Positions 46,480-57,702 of a stretch of 64,000 nt of DNA are shown here, in pieces. Source of the DNA: Ottelia alismoides (Eukaryota > Streptophyta > Magnoliopsida > Alismatales > Hydrocharitaceae); NCBI GenBank assembly GCA_037367405.1, contig JAZKJV010000389.1, positions 2,170,001 through 2,234,000 of the forward strand. Reading direction: 5' to 3'. Both the position numbers and the translations under genes were made by a program. Each line of letters starts with the position of its first letter. Position 1 is the stretch's first letter. Under the pieces are notes generated by a model. The model was not told the DNA's origin and searched no databases. It worked only from the letters and a program-made list of their open reading frames with translations.

Positions 46480-49400
46480 TGTCGTTGCAATCCAAATATC
46501 CCGCAACAAAAAAAATATTTTTTTCTTCTCAAGCAAAAGAAATTACAAAAAAATATTGTATTAAGAGAATTTGTATTTAATTAACCTGTATAGCAACAGG
46601 ATCGAACTCAGGGAGGCTACAATTCTTGAGGGTTATTCAAATAATAAAAAAAACAGTTAAGAGAAAAAGGAAACCTCAAATGCTAACTATTTTGGTTTTT
46701 GTGAATGTTTTTAATTTTTTTTGATTTTTTAGTTTCAATTTTTTTATTTTTGATTTTCAAATTTTTAATGATTTTATTTTTTTGCAATTTTTTTAATTTC
46801 CAAAAATATGACTTTCAAAGCCAATTCATGCACAAAAGAAATGCAATTATTTTCTTTTTGGATTTTTCAAATAGACAAAAAAGCTCAAGAATGTCCAAAT
46901 AAACTCTTTTTGTATTTTTCTATGATTTTTACTAATTTTTTTATTTTTAAATTTTTAGATTTTTCAGGATTTTTAAAATGAATAAAAACTTGTGAAAATG
47001 CAAACAATGAGCAAACAATATTATTTCACAAATTACAAATATGAAATGAAATTAAAAATTACGGCAATTATTTTCTTAAAAACTAGAGGAAATTATCTAC
47101 AAACAGGAACTCAAATCACAATTTTTTATTTTTCTACAATTTTATATGATTTTTAGTATTTTACAATTTCTTTGGGTTTTATAAACAATTAATGCATGAA
47201 AATTGGAAAGAAATTAAAATGCATAAAATAAAACTAATTTAATTTTTTTAATTTTTTATGCAATATTTGATTTTTTATGAAATTTTGAATTTCAAACAGA
47301 GAAAATGCTGGAGTTTTTTTATTTTTTTAATAATATCTAATGAAAATAAAATAAAAAATTTATACAATGAAGATGCACACAACAGGATTCTAAATTGTAT
47401 TTTAGGGAATTTATTGAGCAACAAAAGCTATTTAGTCCAATAAAAGAACATGCAATTTCAAAGTATGGATAACAGGGACTGAAACACAAACAATTAATGT
47501 TTTTACATAATCAATTAACAAGAAATAAAAGGAGGATTGAAAATGCAAATTACCCAATAAAACGTGCGAAGCACGCACGTGAGGCTGGTGGGGGCTTTTG
47601 CGTAATTTGAGAAATGACCGAGGGCTTGATGGTAATTTTTCCAGAATTTTTTTACCTCCCCCGTTAAGGTCCTTCGTTCCTCTTTTCTTCAAGACCAAAG
47701 GGGGCATCTTCCATGTTCTTCCTCCACGCAAAAGGGTGGCGAGCGGCTTGACAATGGGTGCGAGATGGAGAGCGACAACACGCGGTGGTGGAGTGAGGAG
47801 CTCCACCAGGCGGTTGTCTTAGGTGGAGGGAAGTCGTGCGTGGTGGATGGTGATGGGGTTTTGCGGAGTACGACCGGCGTTGAGGAGAGGCGCGCCGTAG
47901 GTGTCTGCAGTGGAGGGGTTGTGCGACGGTTGTGGAGGGATGAACTGCTGATGGACGAGGTGCGGGCAGGAGATGGTGGCGACTTGGGCGATGCGATAGT
48001 GCTTGCGGACGACGATCGTCAGCAGTGGAGGTTTTGGTGACATGGAAGAAGGGGAGTCACGGCTCAGCCGGCATACGGCTGAGGGTGGCTGCTGCTCGCG
48101 ATAGTTGCGGTGGTAGTGGTCGGTGGCTGGTGGCAGATCCAGGAGGGCGTGACAGACTCGGCGACTGTGGAGGTACTGCCAAATTTTTTTATTTTTTTAA
48201 AATATAAATAGAAAAACACTTTTTTGTTTTTTTATTTTTTTAAAAGGACAACAACTATATTTTTAGATAATTTTTTATTCCAAAAAATAAATTGTAGATA
48301 AAAAATGATATCCGACTCGAGCATGATGGCTCGGTCCAAAATCAAATGCAGAAAATGTGAGTCGATGCGCATCCGGTGAAATGGAAAATCGAATCTGTGT
48401 CTCCCACCACCGTACGCGGCTGGGGTTGGAAGACCGCGTGAGGTAGAACGTGAATGTGAAGAGATCAAGAATATGAGATGAAAAATTGAGATCGATGGCA
48501 GATCAAACCGTGATGGAAAATTAGGAATTAAAATATAAGATCTTGAATTAAAAATAAACGATGAAATAAATAAGAAAATTAAACCGAAAATTATCTAGAA
48601 TAGAGATTGAGAAATAAAGGGATGTGGATCTCATCGTAGGAGTGGAAAATACCGTAATCGTATCGACGAAGGCCGACTTATTATCACTGGATGGCTTAGA
48701 GGCAAGGAAACTCACTACAACAAGAAGACTCTTGGAGAATAGGCTTATCTCATCAAAGATTGATCCAATTGAAATGAGGGAGGAGGAGCCATATAAATAG
48801 AAACGAAAGAATTTGAAATGAGATAAAGATAAGGAAAAAATTTGAAATAAGATAGAGATAAGAAAGGAAATTAGTGTTAAAATTATGTACATTTATTTAT
48901 TTATTTTTGTTACTTTTTCTAAATTAAATAGTAAACATTAATTATTTAATTTTCTTGTGTGGTTATTTAAGGGAATTGATTATATACATATACAATATAC
49001 ATATGGTACATTATATACATAGTTAAATAAGGAAATTAGTTTTTTTTGTTTTAAAATTTTTAATTTTATTTTTATTTTTTATAATTATTAGAAAATATTT
49101 ACATTTATTTACAAACATAATATGTACAAATAAATGGTAAAATTGCACAACCACCCCAGAAAACCATCTTTCAAACTGTAACTCCAAAAATTATAAAACC
49201 ACAGCCATTTTAAAGATAATTTAATTTAGAATATGATGGAAGTGAATTTTATTCAATTGGAGTTCATATGGAGCAGTAATTGGCCTTTCAATTATCGCTT
49301 TATGGCTTTTTTCATATGTGGTTACTTTTATTCTGTACATGATTTTATTTTGCAAACATTTTTATTATTTAGGAAACATCTTTATTTACAACTTTTGTTT

Positions 49401-49797
49401 TGAAAATTAATTATCTTGACGACAATTTATTTACAATTAAAATAGTTTAATTATACAAATATACACTTAAAAATTTTTACAACACATTTTTTTTGGATTT
49501 TCTGATTAAGGATCATATCTCCTCCTACTTTATTCCCGATCGATGAGGTCAAGTTTTGATCTTCTCTCGAGGTTCGGGCCAGCGTGTATCTATTACATAT
49601 ATACATTATTTTTATTTTTTCTTTATTTTCCCTTTATTTCTTTCTTTATTTTTTTTAGGTTAAAATAACAATATATGCATAATATTTACACACAGATGCA
49701 AGTTACTAATACTATGGAGTTAGTATTATATACATGTGTTTTATAAAAGATTAATTTAAGCTAAAATGAATAAAGATGGTGAAATGTATATTCATCA
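46480..49797 (-). repeat. E3 3' LTR
   Basis: Matches E1 LTRs throughout: TGTCGTTGCAATCC start (the outermost 50 bp of the E1 LTR is not seen), conserved motif at 46585-46616, GC-rich island at about 47570-48180, the ACATATGGTACATTATATAC block near 49000 and ATTCATCA at 49797. About 3.3 kb. The ORF at 47432-47806 lies in the GC island and is not supported as a gene. Confidence 0.8.
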
Positions 49798-50742
49798 TCC
49801 CCCTGTGCTTTACCTTTGCTAGTCCCTTAGCAAACACTTATTTGAATGAATAAGTAAATAAAAGAAAAAAGAAAGGGAAAATAAAGAAATTAGGACAATA
49901 TTGAGTATTAAACTTATCTTCATAAATTTGTAATATGGAGCTCTATCAGACCTTTGGATTATTAGTATGGCAGAACCTTAATGGGAAATGGATTTAAAAC
50001 CAAACCTTCAAGTTCCACAAGACTCCTATTCAGGTCCCCTCAACAGTCAGGTCAGAACAAGTCTACATACACAAATTCTTATGACTATGAATCTTTACTT
50101 GTACGGTGTAAGTTAAATATAGATCCCCATCTCAAAAGTAGCAAAGAAACAACTTCCCTCAATAAGGTAACTCTAGTCCCCCGGTCTAGCAACTCTTTCC
50201 TCGAGGAGCGGGGATATTCCCTTCCAAGTTCAAGTACAACCAGCTCAAGAAGAGGAGATGAAGAAAAGAATGGACAGTAACCAGTGTAGCTACCTATCCT
50301 TAGATGTATGACCAGTGTAGTCATGCCATCCAGCTGCAAGCTTTTTTTACTTGTATATACACTCCGGCATGCATTTTACTTTACAATCAGGCATGTCCAC
50401 TTTTGAAGCTTTTGTTTCTCCACCTAAGAAACAAAAGCTTCAAAGTCAAATTGTAAAAGAAAAAGGGTTAGTAAAATATATACAAGTATATACAAGAATT
50501 TTTTTGGTTTGTTTGTTTTTTTTGTTTTTTTGTTAGTTTTTGTTTATTTTTCTTTTGTTTTTCTTTTTCTTTTTGTTTTTTTATTTTTTTATTTTTATTT
50601 TAATTTGTTTTATTTGTTTTTTTAAATGGTGATCCAAGTCTATATACCGAAGTGGATTTTATGAATTTATATACATATCCCAAAAATAATCATATTTAAA
50701 AGTGTGAGTTATGTCTGAAGTATATATACAATATATATGACA

Positions 50743-50822
50743 CCCCCCTTTACTTAGCTCGAACTATGTCCTCATAGTGATCAGAGGGCGGCAAAGGAAG
50801 ACCTAACTCGTGCTAAGTATAG
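50743..50822 (-). other. E3 hairpin H0
   Basis: TTTACTTAGCTCGAACTATG paired with ...CGTGCTAAGTATAG, long imperfect stem. Confidence 0.6.
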
Positions 50823-50890
50823 AAAAGTGAAAAGACTCCTACGCTGTAACGACTCAAAAGAAAAGATGAAAAGAATAGACATCGGTGATT

Positions 50891-50922
50891 CCCCCTATAG
50901 GATGAAGTAATCCTAAGTATAT
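50891..50922 (-). other. E3 hairpin H1 (left arm damaged)
   Basis: Left arm reads CTATAGGAT: CTTA has been lost from CTATACTTAGGAT; the right arm ATCCTAAGTATA is intact. Confidence 0.6.
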
Positions 50923-50987
50923 AAGACTATATAAAAGGGAAAAACTGATGAAGAGAATGTACTGACTCAATAACTCGACTTTCCCCC

Positions 50988-51019
50988 CTATACTTAGGGT
51001 AGAATAACCCTAAGTATAG
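50988..51019 (-). other. E3 hairpin H2
   Basis: Perfect 13-bp stem CTATACTTAGGGT / ACCCTAAGTATAG, 6-nt loop. Confidence 0.85.
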
Positions 51020-51099
51020 AATATCAACAAGTTGGGGGACAATCGAGAGAACAGAAGAATAAAAACACAAAAGAGATGATATGAACAACATCACCCCCC

Positions 51100-51127
51100 A
51101 TACTTAGGGTAGAGTATCCCTAAGTAT
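51100..51127 (-). other. E3 hairpin H3
   Basis: ATACTTAGGG / CCCTAAGTAT, 10 perfect pairs. Confidence 0.8.
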
Positions 51128-51185
51128 AAGCAACAACAAGAGTGATGAACATGATGAAAATGAACAACACAAATCATTCACCCCC

Positions 51186-51218
51186 CTATACTTAGGATAA
51201 AGTACATCCTAAGTATAG
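51186..51218 (-). other. E3 hairpin H4
   Basis: Perfect 13-bp stem CTATACTTAGGAT / ATCCTAAGTATAG, 7-nt loop. Confidence 0.85.
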
Positions 51219-51358
51219 CACACATATACAGACAAGAGGTGAATGATAAACAGAAGAAAGAAGGAGCAAATCTAGATGAAACACATATATAAAAGTTAGA
51301 TACTATTGAGATGCCTCTCAACAAGCGCTAGGTTTACACCCCTATCTTGGCGCAAAGG

Positions 51359-51861
51359 CTAGGATAATGAAGTATCAAGGCTTAGGATGACATCTGTAAT
51401 GCGAATACCGTAATATCGTTTTTGTCTCGGTGTGAGAACAACGACATGGTTAATGATGGAAAGGATGACAGCCATATAGGAAATCAGGTAGGTGTCTTCT
51501 GTAGATAAAATCAAGCATTGATAGCACAAAAGAAATCTTCGACACATGGTCAGAGTGGAGTAAGTGGTTAGGGCCGAAAAAATAGAGCGCGGAGAAGGAA
51601 GGATCTGTCATGGAATCCTCCACTTCAATCATCGTCTCAAAATTGTGTGGAAGTTCAAGATCATGAGACTCAATAAGGAAGCAAATATCCAATGCATGTA
51701 AGGAAAATATATCATGTGTAGCATCGTATAAGTCAAGATTGGCTCATCCCTAAGAGGCTCGTCAAGCAGAGAAGAAATATCCAACACAAAAAGATCAGAA
51801 ATATCAGAAGAATCATAACACTCAGAATAATCAGAAGACTCGTTCTCGTGATCCGACAAAT
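51359..51861 (-). pseudogene. E3 ORF2 remnant (acidic plus hydrophobic protein)
   Basis: Homologue of E2 ORF2, truncated at its N-terminal side by the E2 LTR and split by a frameshift. Segment one (open 51629-51886) is acidic (SDHENESSDYSE, EPLRDEPIL). Segment two (51450-51692) has FETMIEVEDSMTDPSFSA and SKISFVL. Segment three (51359-51547) has a hydrophobic run and YYGIRITDVILSLDTSLS before the stop. Each matches E2 at amino-acid level with many silent differences. The protein was not recognised. Confidence 0.55.
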
Positions 51862-51992
51862 CGTCACTCGGGTAAAAGTTAAACAAGGGTCGTTGTGACC
51901 CAAGTCACCAAGCGGTGCCAATCAAGAAAAATAGACCACCAAATTCAAATAAAATCAATCAAAATCAAATAGCGGTCTTGCTATTATTTTAA

Positions 51993-52024
51993 CCTGGTAT
52001 AGCGACCAGGGTCTAACACAAGGA
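51993..52024 (-). promoter_or_regulatory. Conserved U5-side LTR motif (E2 left copy)
   Basis: CCTGGTATAGCGACCAGG forms a 6-bp stem (CCTGGT/ACCAGG in sense), next to GTC(T/G)AACACAAGGAG. Sense strand of the right copy reads GTTCGACCC, resembling a pol III B box core. Confidence 0.5.
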
Positions 52025-53186
52025 GCACGTGATGGCCTTGCGGCCTACGAAGTAGTCTAAAAAAGTAATAAAATAAAATCAAAGTGTTTTTGGTGGATTT
52101 TTAATTTTTATAATTTTTTTTGGATTTTTACTTTATAAGGAAAATAAAGAAACCAATAAAACAACCAACTAAAAACAATTATTTAATGCATCAAAAAATA
52201 CTCAAAAATTCAAATAAAAATATTTTTAGGTTTTTTATATTTTTTTACTGTTTTTGGTTAATTTTTGGTATTTTTTTGATTTTTATTGAATTTTCTAAAA
52301 ATAAAACAAGGCAAGAAAACAAGCACAATGTCCAGCCAAGCTTGGGGGACTTAGATAAAATATCTAAAAATCCCTAAAAATCCTGAAGGTAATTTTCTTG
52401 TATAGTAGAAACTACAAAGAAAATTTGGCCACTGGAATTATTATTTTTGTGTTTTTCAATTTTTTTTATATTTTTTATAAGATTTTTAGGGTTTTTTCAA
52501 TTTTTATGGGTTTTAAATATCCAAAAATGACCAAAATTGGTCAGAAAATCAAACAAGGCAAAAGACACACTAATTAATTTTTTTATAATTTTAGAGGTAT
52601 TTTAATATTTTTTGTGATTTTTCAAGTCAGACAGTAAAGAAAATGCATGTTTTTGATTTTTTAAAAATATCAAATAAAATCAAAAGTGTCCAAAAAAATT
52701 CTAGAAAATTTTACAACATGGCAGGAGCCATATGTCCAATTTTCGTTGAATTTGGAGTTAGTTTGCTATTTTATTAAAAATCAAAACTAGGGTAAAGTGC
52801 ATAGGGACCTAACTGCAAATAAAATAAGACCCTGGGCCCCTTAGATAACAAGCCTGGAAACTAGGGGGCTAGGAGTGCAAAATGTCCCCCCGGGCCACGC
52901 ACGATACACGTGACTCAGGCCTGGGGGGACCTATTTGTCATTCCTATTTATAAAAGTATAGATCGTAAAAAGCCAAAAACGTAGGGCAAAAGTTGCAAAT
53001 ACACCAAATACCACGTGTCAATGCACGTGTCCACAACAGGCATGGGTATAAATGCGATTCTGATAAACAGGAGGGTCCTCTATGCAATATTTACAAAAAT
53101 AAAAGAACTAAAAAGCGTATTTACAGTACTAAATAGTAAATGCGAGAAATAGAGGGGCCTAAGATCAAATACCCCTTTATTAAATG

Positions 53187-54540
53187 TCAACGGCTAAGAT
53201 GGCGCCACGTAGCAGATCTAACGAGTGAGAATATCAGCGCCTTTAACCACGAAACGCTGGCCGGATCGAATGGATGAGCAGCTCCCACGTGGACGATCGA
53301 ACGGCTCTGCTGCGACGTGGGTCTGCGAAGGGGCCTGGCTCGGATCGAACGGATGAGGGTCCACCACATGGCAGATCGGACGATCCTCGTATGCTGTGGC
53401 GAAACCCTCGGTGAATCGACGGTCGCGATCAACCTCCAAGGATCTGACGGTATCTGCTGCTCCTCGGATGAACGGGTCAGATGTAATCTGGAGCGTCGAG
53501 GCCGATCAGACGTCTGGGGAGGATGGTGGAAGAACAGTTGGCCGGTGAGCTTCGCCGGCCCGATGCACGCGCTATGGTCCTCCCCTGCTGCTCCTGAAGT
53601 GCGGAAGAGCTCCGCCGTGAAGCCCCGCAGCTGAAGATGGTCGCTGATGAGGCTGCTGACCACCGGAACGGTCCCGCGATGGCGGTGGCCTGAAGCTCCT
53701 GTGCCTGAGCTGCTGGCCTCCAGATGAGGCTCTACAGATGATGAGACCTGCACAGGACGAAAGATGGGTCGAGGGCAAACTGCCTCGACCCGTCAAAGCG
53801 CGAGAACAGTGAAGGATGCGTCGCGATGGAGGCCCTCCGACGAGCTGCGGAGGTGGAGGGCCGAGGTCCCTGCTCCGGGGCGAGCCAGGGGGAATGGGTA
53901 GGTGGAGAAGATGTGGAGGAGGTTCGTGAAGGTGGTGTCGGTGTCGGATGGGCTGATGGATGGTAGGAGACGACGGGCGGAGGCGGCGGAGCTACGGCTA
54001 CAGAAAATGAAAAATTCTAATCTACGCTAATCTACGGGCTAAAGAGACTACCTGGTGGAGGCTATCGACTGCGCTGAAGCTCGGGGAGCTTCTGGGTCAT
54101 TGCCTGCAAGGGGTCGTCGTCTCCCCGAGGCTGGGCGCTCTCGCAGCGGCGCACGGTGGCGGAGCCACCGGATGAAAGGCTTCCCGAGGTGCTCGAGCCT
54201 CACTTCCACTCCGGCGGGCACCGCTGTCACTCAGGCACACCAGAGGAGGTCCTTGGCTGCGAGTGGGAGGTCCAGAGATGAGGAACAAGCCGGTCGGAGG
54301 TGATGCTATATATGTCCAAGGGTCCGAGAAGAGATGGATCGGGCAAGACGCACACGACTCGGATCCCTCAGACCCACCCCGGGCGTGGATCTGGAATGAA
54401 CAAGGATCAATCGGGGCCTGGGGTTAGGGTATTAAGCTGTCGGATCGAGTGGGAAGAGAAGGAAGAAATCGGGTCGGGCACCAGATCCGCAAGGGAAGTG
54501 GTCCACAGGGGGAGTTGACTGGGGGGTCAACATTCCCCCG
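53187..54540 (-). other. GC-rich island of E2 left LTR
   Basis: Sharp switch from AT-rich to GC-rich DNA, repeated at 62735-64000. Long overlapping ORFs occur on both strands (for example 53187-53753 minus), as expected from composition. Several forms of GATCGAACGG and CACGTGG recur. No homology recognised; every LTR in the window has a comparable island with different sequence. Confidence 0.6.
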
Positions 54541-55519
54541 TGGACCAATCAGAGTCCGCCAGCTCAATATTATTTCATTATTTATTTTAAAATAATAAAT
54601 GATCGAATAAAGAAAAACTTAAAACATGAAAAATATTTATTTTATTTTTTTCTATTTTTTTGTTATTTTTAATTTATTTTTCAAAATAAAAATAAGGTAT
54701 TTACACTTTAGTGTTATATATAGGTATATATACAATATAGGATTTTTATTTTTTTGATTTTTAATTAGTTATTTTTATACATTTTTATCCCTATTTTGTA
54801 TTTTATTTATTTATAAAATAAAATTAGGAATAAAAAGGTATTTTTTATTTTATTTTTATTTTTTAAATACAAGGGTGAAATAAATAGATATGTACATCTA
54901 TATACATGGTATAATTACAATATTATTTTTGGTTTTTAATTTTGTTCTTTTTATTTTGTTTTTGTTTTAATCGTTTTTATTTTATTTCTTTACAACATAA
55001 AAGATAAAATATATACAAATTTTATGGAAATTAGTTTTATTTATTTATAAAGTGAAATAAATATAGATAGGGGACTATATACATGATGAATATGCACAAG
55101 GTAGAGTATTTTTATTTTCTTTTTGAGTTTTCAATTTTTAGTTGGATTTTATATTTATAAATATATACAAGTATTTACAAGCCACTTTTATTCTATTTTT
55201 GGAGGGAAATATATTTATTGTATTTACAGGTATATTTACACAAATGAGCCCCTATCTCTCTCTACTTTGGATTTTATGCGGTCAGGTCCATGCTGAGCCC
55301 TCCCTTGGGATTAGGTTGCTCAATATTTATTCTAAATATTTCTCTCTTTTTCTTTTTAATCTTTATTCTTTTATTTTTGCACAAAAACATGCTAATTATT
55401 AGTTTTTACACCAATCATGCCTTTTGCTAATTATTTGTATTTACAAACATATACATGCATTTGCAAAGGTTTTTGTAGCTAAAATATAAGAATAAAGAGT
55501 GATGAATGAGTATTCATCA

Positions 55520-55533
55520 CCCCCCTATACTTA
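55520..55533 (-). other. E2 polypurine tract
   Basis: Minus strand reads AAGTATAGGGGGG directly before TGATGAATAC. The same string ends each 3' UTR hairpin. Confidence 0.7.
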
Positions 55534-57101
55534 ACTTTGCTAGTCCCTTAGCAAACACTTATTTGAAAAAGAAGTGAAAAAGAAAGAAAAAAGAAAAAGA
55601 GGAGAATGTACATGGATCAAGGTTGATTATTAAACTTGCCTTCACTAAATTGAATTATGGAGCTTAGATCAGATCTTTGGATTATTAATGTGTCGGAACC
55701 TTATTTGGACTTAAGCTTAAAACTCAACACCCTCTAAGTTCCACTAATCTCTAATCAAGACTCTTCAATAATCCAGATTAAAACAAGTCATCAAACACAA
55801 ACTCTGAAGACCATGAATCTTTCCTTGTACTGTGAAGTGAGGTATAAGCTCTCCACCTCAGAAATGCCAACTTGACCACCCTCCCCAACAAGGTAACTCT
55901 ATGACCCTAATCTGTCCACTCTTTCCTCGAGGAACGGGGTATTCCCTTCTAAGTTCAAGTTCAACCGGCTCAAGAAGAGGGGGAAGAAGAGAACGGACCA
56001 TGGCCAGTGTAGCCATGTATCCTTGGGAGCTTGACCAGTGTAGCCAAGTCTCCCTGCTGCAAGCTACATAAGGTGGGACATGAATCTATAGCTTTGCTTA
56101 TTGCACTATATACATACTCCGATGGGATTATCATTTTCTATCAGACCCACCACTTTTTTGGAGTTATTTGCATTTTTTTTCAAGTGCATCTGTACAACAT
56201 ATACATGTGCAGCATATATACAAGGAGTTTTCCCTCTTGAGCCAGTAGACTATCCCTCTTTTGAAGCTTTATTGCAACCCACAACTCCTGTCATTAGACC
56301 TCATGGCAACCAGACCAAGTTGAGACGCACTTCCTTCACTAAAAGAAGAAAAGAGGTTCCGCCTAGAAGTACTACCCTCATATGCTACCCCAAGTCAAGA
56401 AAGACTGCCTCCTCACCACTCATCCGTAGAGAGCTCGGTGCAAAGTGCTGGTGTCCAAGTAAAGCCATTGTCCCTATGAGTCATGTGTTGTTGTTAAGTG
56501 CTCTACTTAGGCTCATTGAGATGACATGTGATCATAGCCTAGTGGACTCAAAGAATTAAGTCACCATGGACCTGAAAAGCCTTAATCCCAAGCCCTATAA
56601 GGTTCCTCTTAGAAATTAGGAGGATTAAGATCTTAATCAAGCTCCATTTACCAATTTAGTTCCAGGCTAGTTTAAATGTCAACTATAATCCAGAAAAACT
56701 ATATACATATATACAGAGATGTTATTTACACAAATTTTACAAAAATGCAAAATTTTTGAAAAATGTTTTGAAATCATGAATGGATGAATGCATGAAGTGC
56801 AAGTTTTGCAAAAGTATTTACACACATTTACACAAGATTTTTGCAAACTTTTGTTTTTCAAAACATTTTGGAAAAATTTTGTACTATATACATAATTTTG
56901 ACAAGCTTTACACAAAAAGTTTTTGAAAACATTTTTACAAAAATAATTTGTATACTAGCTATGTATGTGCAATAAAAGAATGTTTATTTACAGGAAAACT
57001 TTTTAATTTTTGATTTTTAGGGTTTTTAGCCATTTTATTTATTGACACACTCACACAAAGTACGAGTTATGGCTAAAGTATATATGGAATATACACACAC
57101 A
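55520..57101 (-). other. E2 3' UTR
   Basis: Homologous to the 3' UTRs of E1, E3 and E4: CTTTGCTAGTCCCTTAGC next to the LTR, paired CCAGTGTAG motifs at 56004 and 56035, and a short TTTACA-rich part. An ORF at 56101-56559 (plus) is antisense to the element and not conserved. Confidence 0.7.
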
Positions 57102-57176
57102 CCCCTATACTTAGCTCGAACGATGTCCTCAGAGTCAAGAGCGATGAAGAAGACATAACTCGTGCTATGTATAGGG
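57102..57176 (-). other. E2 hairpin H0
   Basis: CCCTATACTTAGCTCGAAC...GATGTC paired with GACATAACTCGTGCTATG...ATAGGG, long imperfect stem. Confidence 0.65.
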
Positions 57177-57247
57177 AAGTGAAAAGGAAGGCTATATACA
57201 AAAACGAATGAGTGAATAGAAAATCAAGAAGATCTTGGCTTTTCCCC

Positions 57248-57279
57248 CTATACTTAGGATCAAGTAATCCTAAGTATAG
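57248..57279 (-). other. E2 hairpin H1
   Basis: Perfect 13-bp stem CTATACTTAGGAT / ATCCTAAGTATAG, 6-nt loop. Confidence 0.85.
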
Positions 57280-57331
57280 CAGGTTGTACACAAAGGGAAA
57301 ACCGAATGGAGAATGTACAGGGTCTACCCCC

Positions 57332-57363
57332 CTATACTTAGGGTAAAATATCCCTAAGTATAG
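57332..57363 (-). other. E2 hairpin H2
   Basis: Perfect 12-bp stem CTATACTTAGGG / CCCTAAGTATAG, 8-nt loop. Confidence 0.85.
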
Positions 57364-57433
57364 GAAACAAACAGGGGTAGAAAGACACGAAGAAAATAGA
57401 CAAATATATACAAGGTGGAGTGGCATCACTCCC

Positions 57434-57466
57434 CCTATACTTAAGGTGAAGAACCTTAAGTATAGG
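57434..57466 (-). other. E2 hairpin H3
   Basis: Perfect 14-bp stem CCTATACTTAAGGT / ACCTTAAGTATAGG, 5-nt loop; core AAGGT/ACCTT is unique but paired. Confidence 0.85.
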
Positions 57467-57520
57467 CAACACAACAGAAGTGATGAAACAGAAAGAAGAA
57501 CAACCCGGTGTTTTCTCCCC

Positions 57521-57553
57521 CTATACTTAGGATGAGCAATATCCTAAGTATAG
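57521..57553 (-). other. E2 hairpin H4
   Basis: Perfect 13-bp stem CTATACTTAGGAT / ATCCTAAGTATAG, 7-nt loop. Confidence 0.85.
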
Positions 57554-57702
57554 CAAAGATAATCCTAAGCGAGACCTGGGGTGAAAACAAGAACGGAAGA
57601 AAGAAAGATCAAATAAGACAAAACACGTATATACAAAAGAATACAATGTTGAGGTGCCTCTCAACAAGCGCTAGATTTTACGCCCCTTGCTGGGCGCAAA
57701 GG

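Larger units (their letters stand above)
49798..51358 (-). other. E3 3' UTR
   Basis: Starts with PPT complement tccccctgtgcttta, keeps TTTGCTAGTCCCTTAGC and two CCAGTGTAG motifs (50281, 50312). Highly similar to the E1 3' UTR up to the T-rich tract at about 50500-50620, then to E2. The hairpin series lies at 50743-51218. Confidence 0.75.
51862..55519 (-). repeat. E2 3' LTR (left)
   Basis: About 3.66 kb, aligned with 61401-64000 at roughly 95% or better by eye. The first dozen bases of the right LTR (TGATGACTCGCC) are not present; the alignment begins at about TCACTCGGGTAAAAG. Contains a GGGTC/GACCC mini-hairpin, the conserved motif at 51993-52024, a GC-rich island at 53190-54540 and ends TATTCATCA. 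Confidence 0.85.

Noticed and set aside
47432..48043. Overlapping ORFs in the E3 LTR GC island
   Set aside because: Short, overlapping on both strands, not conserved with other LTRs; typical compositional artefact.
53187..53753. 188-aa ORF in the E2 LTR, with a 210-aa version at 62666-63298
   Set aside because: Open on several frames of both strands because of GC-rich composition; the two copies are near-identical LTRs, so persistence is not evidence of coding.
56101..56559. 152-aa plus-strand ORF in E2 3' UTR
   Set aside because: Antisense to the element and broken in E1, E3 and E4.
57102..57553. CRISPR-like array (repeated cccctatactta units)
   Set aside because: The units are inverted-repeat pairs at uneven spacing inside a plant retrotransposon 3' UTR, with no constant direct repeat/spacer pattern and no cas genes.
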